Shown: in pieces, positions 14,102 to 21,919 of the stretch
How the letters are laid out: each line of letters opens with the position of its first letter
Position numbering within the stretch: position 1 is the stretch's first letter
DNA from: Bacteroidia bacterium
Lineage (GTDB): Bacteria; Bacteroidota; Bacteroidia; Chitinophagales; Saprospiraceae
Direction: 5' to 3'
DNA: 32,033 nucleotides
Assembly: GCA_030426765.1 (NCBI GenBank)
Contig: JAUHXV010000036.1
Span: 1-32,033 of the forward strand
The notes under the pieces: model-generated
Databases searched by the model: none
The model's input: only the letters and a program-made list of their open reading frames with translations
Told to the model about the DNA's origin: nothing
Program-made: the position numbers and the translations under genes

Positions 14102-16771
14102 TTATTCGGCACTGCCAATGGCCGGACTGCCACTGAGTTCCTTAAATGCATTCAAGCCGCACTCGAGGAATGACTCGTATGCATCCACATCCGGATCGTA
14201 ACCCCTTGGTGCGGTTAAAACCGTCTCATCCGGACTCATAATGACATACAACGGTTGAGAATTTTGTTCAAAATTAACCACCTGAAAATCTGTCCACTTC
14301 TGTCCGACCGTCCGAATCCGCTGATTTGTCACCGCAGAGCGTAATACGGGTTCAAGGCTGTTTTTATCATCCACGTAAAGTGAGATCAGCACAAACTCTT
14401 CATTAATTTTCTCGCGAATCACATCGACAGACCAGATATGTTCTTCGGTCTTTCTGCAATTCACACAACCGTATCCTGTAAAATCCAAAAGGATGGGCTT
14501 GTTCTTTTCTTTCGCATACGACACGCCTTCATAGTAATCGTGGAAGCAATCAAAGTTATTCGCACACTTGGAGAGCGAAGCATATTTACCGTCATACGCT
14601 TCATCGACATCACCGAGGGGTTTGAAAAAATTGTAATGCGCCGGTGGTGCCAATCCGCTCATGAGCCCCAGTGAATTGTACGTACCCGTTTTTTCACTGC
14701 CCAGTAGTCCCGTTGCTAGATAAATGCCGATGATGGCAAACAATGCGCCGATCGTCCCGGTAGTCGGCGTAATACGTCGGTTGGGACTGTCATGCGGAAA
14801 ACGAATCCAGCCAAACATATAAGCAGCCATGGCCAGAGCGATGATCACCCATAAGCCCATAAATAATTCATACTTCAATACACCCCAGTGCGCGGTCATG
14901 TCGGCAATGGACAGGAATTTGAGAGCCAATGCCAGCTCCGCAAATCCCAGCATCACTTTGACAGAGTTCATCCATCCACCGGACTTAGGAAGGGAATTGA
15001 GCCAGGCCGGAAACGCAGCAAACAAACTAAAGGGAATAGCGAGCGCCAGTGAAAAGCCGCCCATCACAACCAGTGGGCCGAGAAATCCTTCCGAAGAGGC
15101 TTCCACCAGTGCTGTACCGATCAGTGGACCCGTGCAGGAAAAGGAAACGATCGCCAGTGTGGCAGCCATAAAAAAGATCCCAATCAGGCCCCCCTTGTCC
15201 GCCATCGCATCACTCTTGTTGCTCCAGCTGCTGGGCAACGTAATCTCATAAAACCCAAAAAAGGAAAACGCGAAGAGGACAAAAATGATAAAGAAGATCG
15301 TGTTGGCTATTGGGTTGGTCGATAGCTCATTCAGGGATCCGGCACCAAAAAGGATGGTGATCAGCAACCCGAGTACTACATATAAGGTAATAATCGAAGC
15401 ACCGTACCAAAGTCCGTTTTCCCATCCCTTGCGTTTAGTGTCTTTTGTGAAAAAACTAACGGTCAGCGGAATCATCGGGAATACACACGGCGTCAGAAGA
15501 GCGACAAACCCATTAATCATACCAAAAATGAACATCCACAGCAAGTTGCCCGATTCCTGTTCCGGTGTCTCACCGCAATCACTCACAGGAGAAGCGTAAG
15601 ATTCAATCAGGTGCTCATTTCGCTGGTCAACAAATCCATTTTCATCAACGGTGAGTCCGGCTGTCGTTTCCTCTTCACTGACCATTTTACCTGTCGTAAG
15701 ATCGATTCGGATGTCAATAAACTCCGGAGCCAGACATTTGGACTGGTAACACACCATAAACTCAAGAAAGCCGGTGATGATGCCGGGCTGTGAAGTTTTT
15801 ATGATCTGCGTAAGTTTCAGGTCGTGTTTAAACTTAACTACCTGCATATCAAAATAGACGTCGTATTCTTCGATCCGTTGACTGCTCTCCACTAGCACTT
15901 CACCTTCAGGAGAATGCAAATCATCAGCATTAATTACATACGTAGTGGGTACCGGACCATCCTCCACGTTATCGTCCAGACCATATGTGTGCCAGCCCTC
16001 ATCGATAGTGGCTTCAGCAATGACCGCATAGGTATCGTCACTACGTTTTTCAGATCGGAAAGTCCACTTTGCGGGACGCAATATACCGGGAGAAGAGCCT
16101 GTTTGTGTCGGAGCATCAATGCCGGAAATCTGAATATTGGAAAAGTCTGAATTCGTTTCAGTTGCAGCCGCTTCAGTTTCAGCAACTGCGGAATCAGATT
16201 TATCTACCTTTTTTTTTTCTGCCGAAGCAGTACTGCCTGTTTTCTCTTTGGTTTCAGCTTTCTTTTCTGCGCCAGGCGCAGGTTTTCCGGAGGGAGCAGA
16301 GGAGGCATCACCTCCGGATCCGGCGGTAGCCATCAGCGAATATTCCACATCGGTCGGTGGCAGGCATCGCTCATCATCGCAGGTCATATAATTGAGATAC
16401 CCGGTGATCGGCTTCGTCGGATCTGTCACCTTTATTTTTTGTTCGATGGTGTAATGCTTCTGAAATTTCACCAACTCCATCGCAAAGACCTTATCAAAGA
16501 TCTTTTTGGCATTATCTGATTCTTTGTTTTTGCCTACCAGCGAATAGTGATCACCGGGATCAAAGTTGACGGTAGTTGCAATCGGGCCATCTTCATTTTC
16601 AAGGTGCTGTGAATACACCCACCATCCTTCGTCAATCGTCGCTTTGGCCTTAAAAAGATACTGATCACCTCCGGCCGGGCTGAGTGAAATATCCCATTTG
16701 ACCGGTTGATAAATTTGACTCTGAAGGCTCAGCGCCGTAAATAATGAAAAGAAAAGGAAGAAAGCACGCAT
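14102..16771 (-). CDS. dsbD: DsbD-type thiol:disulfide transporter with two N-terminal domains
   Basis: Inner-membrane protein that moves electrons from cytosolic thioredoxin to periplasmic thiol proteins. Of its 889 residues, 1-18 are a signal peptide (cleavage leaving Gln19). Two copies of the DsbD alpha-type domain follow: about 20-150 with Cys131/Cys136 (TCDDERC) and about 229-360 with Cys341/Cys346 (VCYQSKC). Both keep the ATIDEGW block and the Cys-x4-Cys pair. They are joined by a low-complexity linker rich in Ala, Lys, Glu, Ser and Thr (152-225). The eight-helix membrane domain (about 408-695) carries the reactive cysteines in TPCVFP (Cys429) and SFSCTGPL (Cys546). The C-terminal thioredoxin-like domain has CVNC (769-772). 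E. coli DsbD (about 565 residues) has only one alpha domain. No clear TAnnTTTG box precedes the ATG. Confidence 0.93.
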   Translation of the reverse strand: MRAFFLFFSLFTALSLQSQIYQPVKWDISLSPAGGDQYLFKAKATIDEGWWVYSQHLENEDGPIATTVNFDPGDHYSLVGKNKESDNAKKIFDKVFAMELVKFQKHYTIEQKIKVTDPTKPITGYLNYMTCDDERCLPPTDVEYSLMATAGSGGDASSAPSGKPAPGAEKKAETKEKTGSTASAEKKKVDKSDSAVAETEAAATETNSDFSNIQISGIDAPTQTGSSPGILRPAKWTFRSEKRSDDTYAVIAEATIDEGWHTYGLDDNVEDGPVPTTYVINADDLHSPEGEVLVESSQRIEEYDVYFDMQVVKFKHDLKLTQIIKTSQPGIITGFLEFMVCYQSKCLAPEFIDIRIDLTTGKMVSEEETTAGLTVDENGFVDQRNEHLIESYASPVSDCGETPEQESGNLLWMFIFGMINGFVALLTPCVFPMIPLTVSFFTKDTKRKGWENGLWYGASIITLYVVLGLLITILFGAGSLNELSTNPIANTIFFIIFVLFAFSFFGFYEITLPSSWSNKSDAMADKGGLIGIFFMAATLAIVSFSCTGPLIGTALVEASSEGFLGPLVVMGGFSLALAIPFSLFAAFPAWLNSLPKSGGWMNSVKVMLGFAELALALKFLSIADMTAHWGVLKYELFMGLWVIIALAMAAYMFGWIRFPHDSPNRRITPTTGTIGALFAIIGIYLATGLLGSEKTGTYNSLGLMSGLAPPAHYNFFKPLGDVDEAYDGKYASLSKCANNFDCFHDYYEGVSYAKEKNKPILLDFTGYGCVNCRKTEEHIWSVDVIREKINEEFVLISLYVDDKNSLEPVLRSAVTNQRIRTVGQKWTDFQVVNFEQNSQPLYVIMSPDETVLTAPRGYDPDVDAYESFLECGLNAFKELSGSPAIGSAE

Positions 16772-16962
16772 AGGGTTGAAATTTTGAAATCACCTCACAA
16801 AGCAAATGCAGGGATCAAATAATTATATGAGCCACAGGGTTTTGCGAAATGAATACAAAAATAGTGTTTAAAGGTTTTACGGAGAAAGAGTTTAATAATT
16901 CCTTAACGGCACATATCCACTTCTCTCCGTGCATTATGCAATAACCGGAGTGTTATTCTGAT

Positions 16963-17661
16963 CTAGACCGTCGCCAATGCATGTTTGTACAGCGACTGAA
17001 ATAATGCAAGTCCGTCTGTATTGCCCAGGGCGGATTCAGAAGCTCTCTCCGGGTGTGGCATCATACCGAAGACATTGCGCTCCTGGTTACAAATACCGGC
17101 GATATCATCAGTAGAACCGTTTTCACTCTCTGGTGTACCGTCCGCTGTGCAGTATCTGAACAAGATCTGGTCGTTTTGTTTGAGCGATGCAAGTCCGGCT
17201 TCATCCGTGAGGAAGCGCCCTTCTGCATGTGCAATCGGCATTTTAATTACCTGCCCATTGGTATACCCATGCGTCACTAATGAATTTGTGGTCTCTACGC
17301 GAAGTAATGCATTCTTAGAAATAAACCGATGGTGTTCATTACGTACAAGTGCGCCTGGCAATAAGCCGGACTCACAGAGAATCTGGAATCCATTACAGAT
17401 ACCAAGGACCTTTCCGCCTTCCTTTGCAAACGAAATAACAGATTGCATGATCGGAGAATAGCGGGCTATTGCACCCGCGCGGAGATAATCGCCGTAGGAA
17501 AAGCCGCCGGGCAGGACAATACAATCTTCTTGGGTAAACCCTGGAATGCCCGTTTCCTTATGCCACAACGTATGGACTTCCGCCCCCAGCACAGTACCCA
17601 GGACATGAATCATATCATCATCGCAATTAGATCCGGGAAAAACGACAACACCAAATTTCAT
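16963..17661 (-). CDS. purQ: Phosphoribosylformylglycinamidine synthase subunit PurQ
   Basis: Glutaminase subunit of FGAM synthase, purine pathway step 4, feeding ammonia to PurL with PurS. The 232 residues are a class I glutamine amidotransferase: FPGSNCDDD (8-16), [17 protein letters not shown] (50-66), nucleophile Cys89 in [15 protein letters not shown] (145-150) and MMPHPERA (200-207) with His203 and Glu205 of the triad. A separate PurQ implies the PurSQL form rather than the large fused enzyme; purS and purL are not in this window. I use the ATG at 17661 ([12 protein letters not shown]), the usual family N-terminus; an ATG 6 nt upstream is possible. The longest ORF would begin with a TTG inside the promoter box and is rejected. 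Confidence 0.95.
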   Translation of the reverse strand: MKFGVVVFPGSNCDDDMIHVLGTVLGAEVHTLWHKETGIPGFTQEDCIVLPGGFSYGDYLRAGAIARYSPIMQSVISFAKEGGKVLGICNGFQILCESGLLPGALVRNEHHRFISKNALLRVETTNSLVTHGYTNGQVIKMPIAHAEGRFLTDEAGLASLKQNDQILFRYCTADGTPESENGSTDDIAGICNQERNVFGMMPHPERASESALGNTDGLALFQSLYKHALATV

Positions 17662-17682
17662 GAGCATAGTTTGAATGAACCA

Positions 17683-17690
17683 CAAAGGTA
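17683..17690 (-). promoter_or_regulatory. -7 box for purQ
   Basis: Minus-strand TACCTTTG, an exact TAnnTTTG match, 21 nt before the chosen ATG. CTG stands 20 nt upstream (17711-17713) as a weak -33. This excludes the TTG at 17685 as translation start. No purine riboswitch-like structure fits in the short leader. Confidence 0.55.
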
Positions 17691-17838
17691 AAAAAACGAT
17701 AGCTGAGTATCAGCCCTTTATTTCTCAATCGACCTGTATAATACCGATTTATATATATGCGTTCTTTCCCCAACAGTCGGTAAGCAGGGTATTGGGTTGC
17801 CCGATATATACCCATACCACCGGGGAATTTCAGAAGAT

Positions 17839-17846
17839 TATCTTTG
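17839..17846 (+). promoter_or_regulatory. -7 box of the isomerase/glucokinase operon, leaderless
   Basis: TATCTTTG, exact TAnnTTTG, 6 nt before the ATG at 17853. The upstream 17787-17813 stretch is a hairpin, GGGTAT...ATACCC with an inner GGG-TTG-CCC, which may be an operator or chance. No TTG lies at 19-20 nt upstream. Confidence 0.5.
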
Positions 17847-17852
17847 TGCACG

Positions 17853-18215
17853 ATGGAGGATTGGCAACAGGAATTTGAATGGCTTCGCGTCAGACATTGG
17901 GTCAAAGATCGCTTTAGTCGGAAAGATCTTCCGGATATGAATGCTATGCTGTATCTCATAGGTATGCAGGAGGTAGGCAAAAGCCAGTCCGCATATACCA
18001 AGGAGGAAAAGCAGGATCTGATGCATGTGGCGATCTGCCATCTGCTGAGCGAAGATGGATACTTCGAATTTGAAGGGATCGATGCCGACGGATGGCCGCA
18101 CTGGAAAGCTATTCTGCCACTTAATATCGAGGGTGTTGCAGCACAGGAATCCCTGCTACAGCAAAAAGTAATCGCATATTTTGCACCTTTGCTGTCCGAT
18201 TCAACAAATTACTGA
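17853..18215 (+). CDS. Small conserved-looking cytosolic protein, function unknown
   Basis: I do not recognise a characterised family. The 120 residues are soluble and probably alpha-helical: four Trp, an acidic N-terminus (MEDWQQEFEWLRVRHWVKDRF), the stretch DLPDMNAMLYLIGMQEVG (28-45), then YTKEEKQDLMHVAICHLLSEDGYFEFEG and DADGWPHWKAILPL. It has no signal peptide, membrane helix or cysteine cluster. The start is the ATG at 17853; a TTG 9 nt upstream overlaps the promoter box. The stop is followed after 2 nt by the first cyclophilin gene, so it heads the operon. The strong hydrophobic and Trp pattern suggests a real folded protein rather than a chance ORF. Confidence 0.75.
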   Translation: MEDWQQEFEWLRVRHWVKDRFSRKDLPDMNAMLYLIGMQEVGKSQSAYTKEEKQDLMHVAICHLLSEDGYFEFEGIDADGWPHWKAILPLNIEGVAAQESLLQQKVIAYFAPLLSDSTNY

Positions 18216-18217
18216 CC

Positions 18218-18868
18218 ATGCACCACATAGCCAGAACACTTTTATTTACCGGAATTGTATTGACTCTGTTCCTCGCCTCATGCGCAAAGGAAAAAGAGTA
18301 CAAAGCAGTGATCAGCACCAATTATGGTGATATGACAGTTGTGCTGTACAACAGTACACCCAAGCATAGAGACAATTTTGTTAAGCTGGTCAACGAAGGA
18401 TTTTATGACAGCCTTTTGTTTCATCGCCTCCGACCCAATTTTATGATCCAGGGCGGTGACCCTATGTCCAAAGATGCACCTCCCGGGATGAAACTGGGCG
18501 GGGGTACGGTTGGATACGAAATCGATCCGGAGATTGGCGCTCCTCACCTCCGCGGAGCGCTGGCCGCAGCTCGGACTCCCAATGCACTGAAGCGATCTTC
18601 AGGATGCCAGTTCTATATTGTGGTGGGCAAAAAGCTCACCGAACAGGATTTGCTTGGTTTCGAGTTAAGTAAAAACATCAAATACAACGATACACAAAGA
18701 AAAATTTATCTCGAAGAAGGGGGTTATCCTTTTCTCGATATGGATTATACGGTTTTTGGTGAAGTCATCATGGGGATGGATGTGGCCGATAAAATCAGTC
18801 GGGTAGAACGTGACCAAAACGACCGTCCTACAGAAGATGTCCGGATGACTATAAAAATGATTAACTGA
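18218..18868 (+). CDS. Lipoprotein peptidyl-prolyl isomerase, cyclophilin type
   Basis: Catalyses cis-trans isomerisation of prolyl bonds during folding of exported proteins. The 216 residues start with a lipoprotein signal (LFLASC, acylated Cys22). The cyclophilin domain follows: VISTNYGDMTVVLYNSTPKHRDNFVKL, then FHRLRPNFMIQGGDP (68-82) with the catalytic Arg70 and the FMIQGGD block, GALAAAR and SSGCQFYIV. Before the last strands (DYTVFGEVIMGMDVADKI) is an inserted loop of about 35 residues containing YNDTQRKIYLEEGGYPFLD. The next gene is a paralogue and overlaps by 1 nt. The +2 residue after Cys22 is Lys, not Asp; whether it ends in the inner or outer membrane is not predictable here. Confidence 0.93.
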   Translation: MHHIARTLLFTGIVLTLFLASCAKEKEYKAVISTNYGDMTVVLYNSTPKHRDNFVKLVNEGFYDSLLFHRLRPNFMIQGGDPMSKDAPPGMKLGGGTVGYEIDPEIGAPHLRGALAAARTPNALKRSSGCQFYIVVGKKLTEQDLLGFELSKNIKYNDTQRKIYLEEGGYPFLDMDYTVFGEVIMGMDVADKISRVERDQNDRPTEDVRMTIKMIN

Positions 18869-19758
18869 TGAGAAATCCTGTTTTTTATACGCTTCTTCTT
18901 TCGGCCATGGGTTTACAATCCTGCATGAAGCCGGTGGCAGATTTTGCAATGAGCTCCGAGCATGCCGCAGCACCGGCAACAGTAGATTTTGTCAACCAAT
19001 CAAAAGGGGCCACTACCTTTGAATGGGATTTTGGAGATGGGGCGAATTCGGTGGACTCATCGGCTTCTCATCGATATACCCATGCCGGAAAATATGACGT
19101 GACGCTGGTCGCGAAAAAAGGAAAAAAATCAGATGTAATGACAAAATCCGTTGTGATAGATCCCCCTTCTGCCTGCCTGATTGAGATCACTACCGATTAC
19201 GGTGTGATGACCGCACAATTGTTTGACGACACCCCGCAACATCGGGACAATTTTCTCAAACTCGCCGAAGAAGGTTTTTACGATGGGTTATTGTTTCATC
19301 GTGTGATCAGCGGTTTTATGATCCAGGGAGGTGATCCAAATTCTAAAGAGGCCCCGAAAGGCGATCGACTGGGCTCCGGTGGTCCCGGATATACGGTTCC
19401 CGCAGAGTTTAACGACAGTCTGGTACATGTCAAAGGTGCCATTGCCGCCGCCCGGATGCCCGATTCCGTCAATCCCGACAAAGCATCGTCCGGATCCCAA
19501 TTTTATATCGTACAAGGAAGCGCGGTCGATGAGCGAGCTTTGGACAGACTGGAATCGCGACGAGGCACAAAGTATACGGATGAACAACGCGCAGAGTATT
19601 ATGAATTCGGAGGGTATCCGCCGCTGGATGGAGATTATACCGTATTTGGAAAAGTGATCTCCGGATTTGATGTGATTGATAAGATCGCTACTGTAGCCAA
19701 AGACACGCGTGACCGACCGCTCGAAGACGTGCGCATGACTATTAAAGTAATACGTTAA
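18868..19758 (+). CDS. Lipoprotein with PKD domain and cyclophilin isomerase
   Basis: A 296-residue paralogue of the preceding isomerase with an extra domain. The lipobox GLQSC gives acylated Cys19. A PKD domain (about 22-98) has the typical FEWDFGDG (51-58) and YTHAGKYDVTLVAKKG. The cyclophilin domain (about 102-296) has FHRVISGFMIQGGDP (143-157), GAIAAAR, SSGSQFYIV and DYTVFGKVISGFDVIDKIA. It also has the long pre-terminal loop YTDEQRAEYYEFGGYPPLD seen in its neighbour. The ATG overlaps the upstream stop (TGATG), so translation is probably coupled. PKD domains usually bind sugars or proteins at the cell surface, so this isomerase may be tethered to a client or to a polysaccharide. Tandem duplication of the isomerase part is likely, from the shared loop. 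Confidence 0.92.
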   Translation: MRNPVFYTLLLSAMGLQSCMKPVADFAMSSEHAAAPATVDFVNQSKGATTFEWDFGDGANSVDSSASHRYTHAGKYDVTLVAKKGKKSDVMTKSVVIDPPSACLIEITTDYGVMTAQLFDDTPQHRDNFLKLAEEGFYDGLLFHRVISGFMIQGGDPNSKEAPKGDRLGSGGPGYTVPAEFNDSLVHVKGAIAAARMPDSVNPDKASSGSQFYIVQGSAVDERALDRLESRRGTKYTDEQRAEYYEFGGYPPLDGDYTVFGKVISGFDVIDKIATVAKDTRDRPLEDVRMTIKVIR

Positions 19759-19763
19759 TCCCC

Positions 19764-20516
19764 TTGGATAGCCCGGCGCTCGGCATCGATATAGGAGGTT
19801 CCGGTATCAAATTCGGACAGGTTGATTTGTCAAAAGGCATTTTGATCGGAGAAAAAACCAAGGTGCAGACCCCGCTTGACGCAACCCCGGAATCGATAAC
19901 AGCCGTCATTCGCGAGATTCTACCATCCTTAAAATTTAAGGGAGACAAAATTGGTGTGGGCTTTCCGGCTATAATGCAGGATGGTGTGTCGCTGACCGCT
20001 ACAAACATCCACCCTTCATGGGTAGGTGTCAATGTTGAAAAATTGTTTCAGGAGGCGACTGGCCATACATATCATGTCTGCAACGATGCAGATGCTGCCG
20101 GTCTTGCTGAATCCAGATTCGGCAGGATTAAGGATGTCAAAGGCACCGTGTTGATGCTGACGCTGGGCACGGGTATTGGATCAGCGCTTTTTTACGATGG
20201 TATCCTTGTACCCAATACCGAGTTTGGACATATTCGCGAGCGGGGAAAACTTGTCGAACAGTGGGTCAGCAATAAGGCTCGAAAAGACCGGAATTTATCC
20301 TATGATGAATGGGCTGTAGAACTGGCTGATTTTCTCGATTATATGAGTTTACTGTTGTCACCAAGACTGATTGTCTTAGGAGGAGGTGTCAGTAAAAGAT
20401 TTGATTTATACGGACATCACTTACAGGGCCTGCGATGTCCCGTGGTCAATGCGACCGCTTATAACGATGCCGGTATTATCGGTGCCGCACTTCATGCGCA
20501 CCAACCTTCGCGGTAA
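19764..20516 (+). CDS. ppgK: Polyphosphate glucokinase (ROK family)
   Basis: Phosphorylates glucose with polyphosphate (and often ATP) as donor. The 250 residues match the PpgK branch of the ROK family rather than ordinary ROK kinases: GIDIGGSGIKFGQVDL (7-22), VGFPAIMQDGVSLTATNIHPSWVG in the middle, CNDADAAGLAESRFG (106-120, catalytic Asp108), TLGTGIGSALF (133-143), PNTEFGHI (150-157) and LIVLGGGVSKRFD. The zinc-binding cysteine cluster of repressor-type ROK proteins is absent. No ATG exists before the first motif, so TTG at 19764 is the start. It lies 5 nt after the isomerase stop, as the last operon gene. Donor specificity is from family resemblance, not proven. Confidence 0.87.
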   Translation: MDSPALGIDIGGSGIKFGQVDLSKGILIGEKTKVQTPLDATPESITAVIREILPSLKFKGDKIGVGFPAIMQDGVSLTATNIHPSWVGVNVEKLFQEATGHTYHVCNDADAAGLAESRFGRIKDVKGTVLMLTLGTGIGSALFYDGILVPNTEFGHIRERGKLVEQWVSNKARKDRNLSYDEWAVELADFLDYMSLLLSPRLIVLGGGVSKRFDLYGHHLQGLRCPVVNATAYNDAGIIGAALHAHQPSR

Positions 20517-20558
20517 TTCATCTTTGATACTGGTAATTATCTATGCGCAGACCTTCTG

Positions 20559-21491
20559 TTAGTTGGAAGCCGGCGGATTGGGTATTCGGATTTCGTAAGA
20601 TTTTTTAGATCTGTTAGACAAACTCGATTCGATCAGCCATGGATTATACACTTTCAGTTGTCTGTAGTCTGTACCGTTTTCAATTGCCAGATCAGCCAGA
20701 CTCGGAACAGCGGTATCCACCACGATGATTTTATAATCCGACAGCGGACGATAGCCTTCCTCTTTTTGAACGTAATAGCCAAACTTCTCAGGATGTTCCA
20801 TGATCTCTTTGATCGCGATGATGCGAAAGACATATCTCGATGTCTCCTGATTGAGATTCAGTTCGTAATACGATTTAGCTTTTTGAACATTAATTTCCTG
20901 GTTCAGCCGGGTCTCTCCCATGTTATAGGCAGCCGCAGCGAGTGTCCATGAACCAAACCGCTCTTTCAGATACAGGATGTACTGACAAGCCGCTTCCGTA
21001 GATTTTTCAACATGATAGCGTTCGTCAACTTCGGAGTTGATCTCCAGCCCCTGAGCGATACCCGCTGGTTTCATAAACTGCCACAATCCTTTTGCTCCTG
21101 ATGGGGAAACGGCCATCCGCAGATTACTTTCGGCGACGGCCAGATATTTAAAATCATCCGGCACACCATATTCCTTCAGAATTTCTTCGATCACCGGAAA
21201 ATAACGGTACGCCATTTTCAGGTTGAGCAGTGAAGCAGAATGGTAATAGGTGTTGACGATGAGTTCGCGTTCCAACCGCTCAAGTGCGTCGGCATTACCC
21301 GCCGGGATCGGCTCACCGGCAAGGGTAAACGTTTTGTTTAAATCAAAACTCGAGATATGCTGCCGCAGTTCAGAAGTTGTTTGAGCTTCCTGCTGAGGAG
21401 CCGGATTTTCCTGCTCGTGAAATGAGCTGAAGATAACCATACTTAGAAACGCCGCCAGGACGGCACTATAGGCTAACATTTTCTTTTCCAT
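20559..21491 (-). CDS. Membrane-anchored lytic transglycosylase (SLT/MltD-like)
   Basis: Cleaves peptidoglycan glycan strands to 1,6-anhydro ends in the periplasm. The 310 residues have an N-terminal signal or anchor (6-24, LAYSAVLAAFLSMVIFSSF), a spacer of about 65 residues and a lysozyme-like SLT domain. The SLT domain has YLAVAESNLRMAVSPSGAKG (116-135), catalytic Glu121, GLWQFM and AAAAYNMGETRL (185-196). The C-terminal part (DTAVPSLADLAIENGTDYRQLKVYNPWL) looks like one LysM-type peptidoglycan-binding module. The ATG at 21491 is preceded by CATCTTTA after 4 nt. It converges on ppgK without an evident terminator. Confidence 0.9.
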   Translation of the reverse strand: MEKKMLAYSAVLAAFLSMVIFSSFHEQENPAPQQEAQTTSELRQHISSFDLNKTFTLAGEPIPAGNADALERLERELIVNTYYHSASLLNLKMAYRYFPVIEEILKEYGVPDDFKYLAVAESNLRMAVSPSGAKGLWQFMKPAGIAQGLEINSEVDERYHVEKSTEAACQYILYLKERFGSWTLAAAAYNMGETRLNQEINVQKAKSYYELNLNQETSRYVFRIIAIKEIMEHPEKFGYYVQKEEGYRPLSDYKIIVVDTAVPSLADLAIENGTDYRQLKVYNPWLIESSLSNRSKKSYEIRIPNPPASN

Positions 21492-21919
21492 TCCCTAAAG
21501 ATGCGGGAATCCTTGGAAGAATGCAACAATAGGCATGGGGCGGAGAGCGGAGGGCGGAGGGCGAAGAGCTAAGGGTGGAGATTGGAGGGGCTGAGATTTT
21601 GTCGAATTATCCACTACCGAACTTAGATACTGCACATTAGATCATCTTTTGCCTTTTAATCACCATTGCTTTAGCGAAGGAGATCCGCTCTCTTGATACT
21701 GACCTTTCTGTGTTACGAAGAACCCCCTCACGCTGCGCGTGATCCCCCTCGCTTGTCCAGAAGGCACAGTCCTTTGGAAAAAGGGGATGCTTTCCTTGAG
21801 ACAGATATGGATTTATCTCTATAAGTTTTGTCGCAGATTTGTACATGGAACATGTCCTTTGCTCTTCGCTCCATGCTCCATGCCTGTTGCCCTTCGCTCT
21901 AAGCCCTTCGCCCTTCGCT
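21492..21919. other. Spacer with inverted GGGCGAAGAGC-type word arrays
   Basis: A 428 bp spacer between two minus-strand genes. At 21541-21590 are tandem degenerate words GCGGAGGGC, GGGCGAAGAGC and TAAGGGTGGAG. At about 21860-21919 the same word family lies in the opposite orientation (minus-strand AGAGCGAAGGGC, GGCATGGAGCATGGAGC), starting right after the purD stop. In the middle is the hairpin TCACGC-TGC-GCGTGA (21728-21742), flanked on both sides by C-rich CCCCCTC/ATCCCCCTC words. ORFs of 70-115 codons here are translated repeat with no family features. Confidence 0.55.
21496..21526 (-). promoter_or_regulatory. Promoter of the lytic transglycosylase gene, probably leaderless
   Basis: Minus strand: TTG (21524-21526), 20 nt spacer, CATCTTTA (21496-21503), then CCCT-type 4 nt gap to the ATG at 21491. 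Spacing is right for TTG-N19/20-TAnnTTTG; the -7 box has two mismatches. Confidence 0.45.

Noticed and set aside
16772..16962. Promoter box for the dsbD-like gene or a purine riboswitch near purQ
   Set aside because: Only boxes with mismatches (TTGCTTTG, TGCATTTG) are present, and no riboswitch-like fold can be traced.
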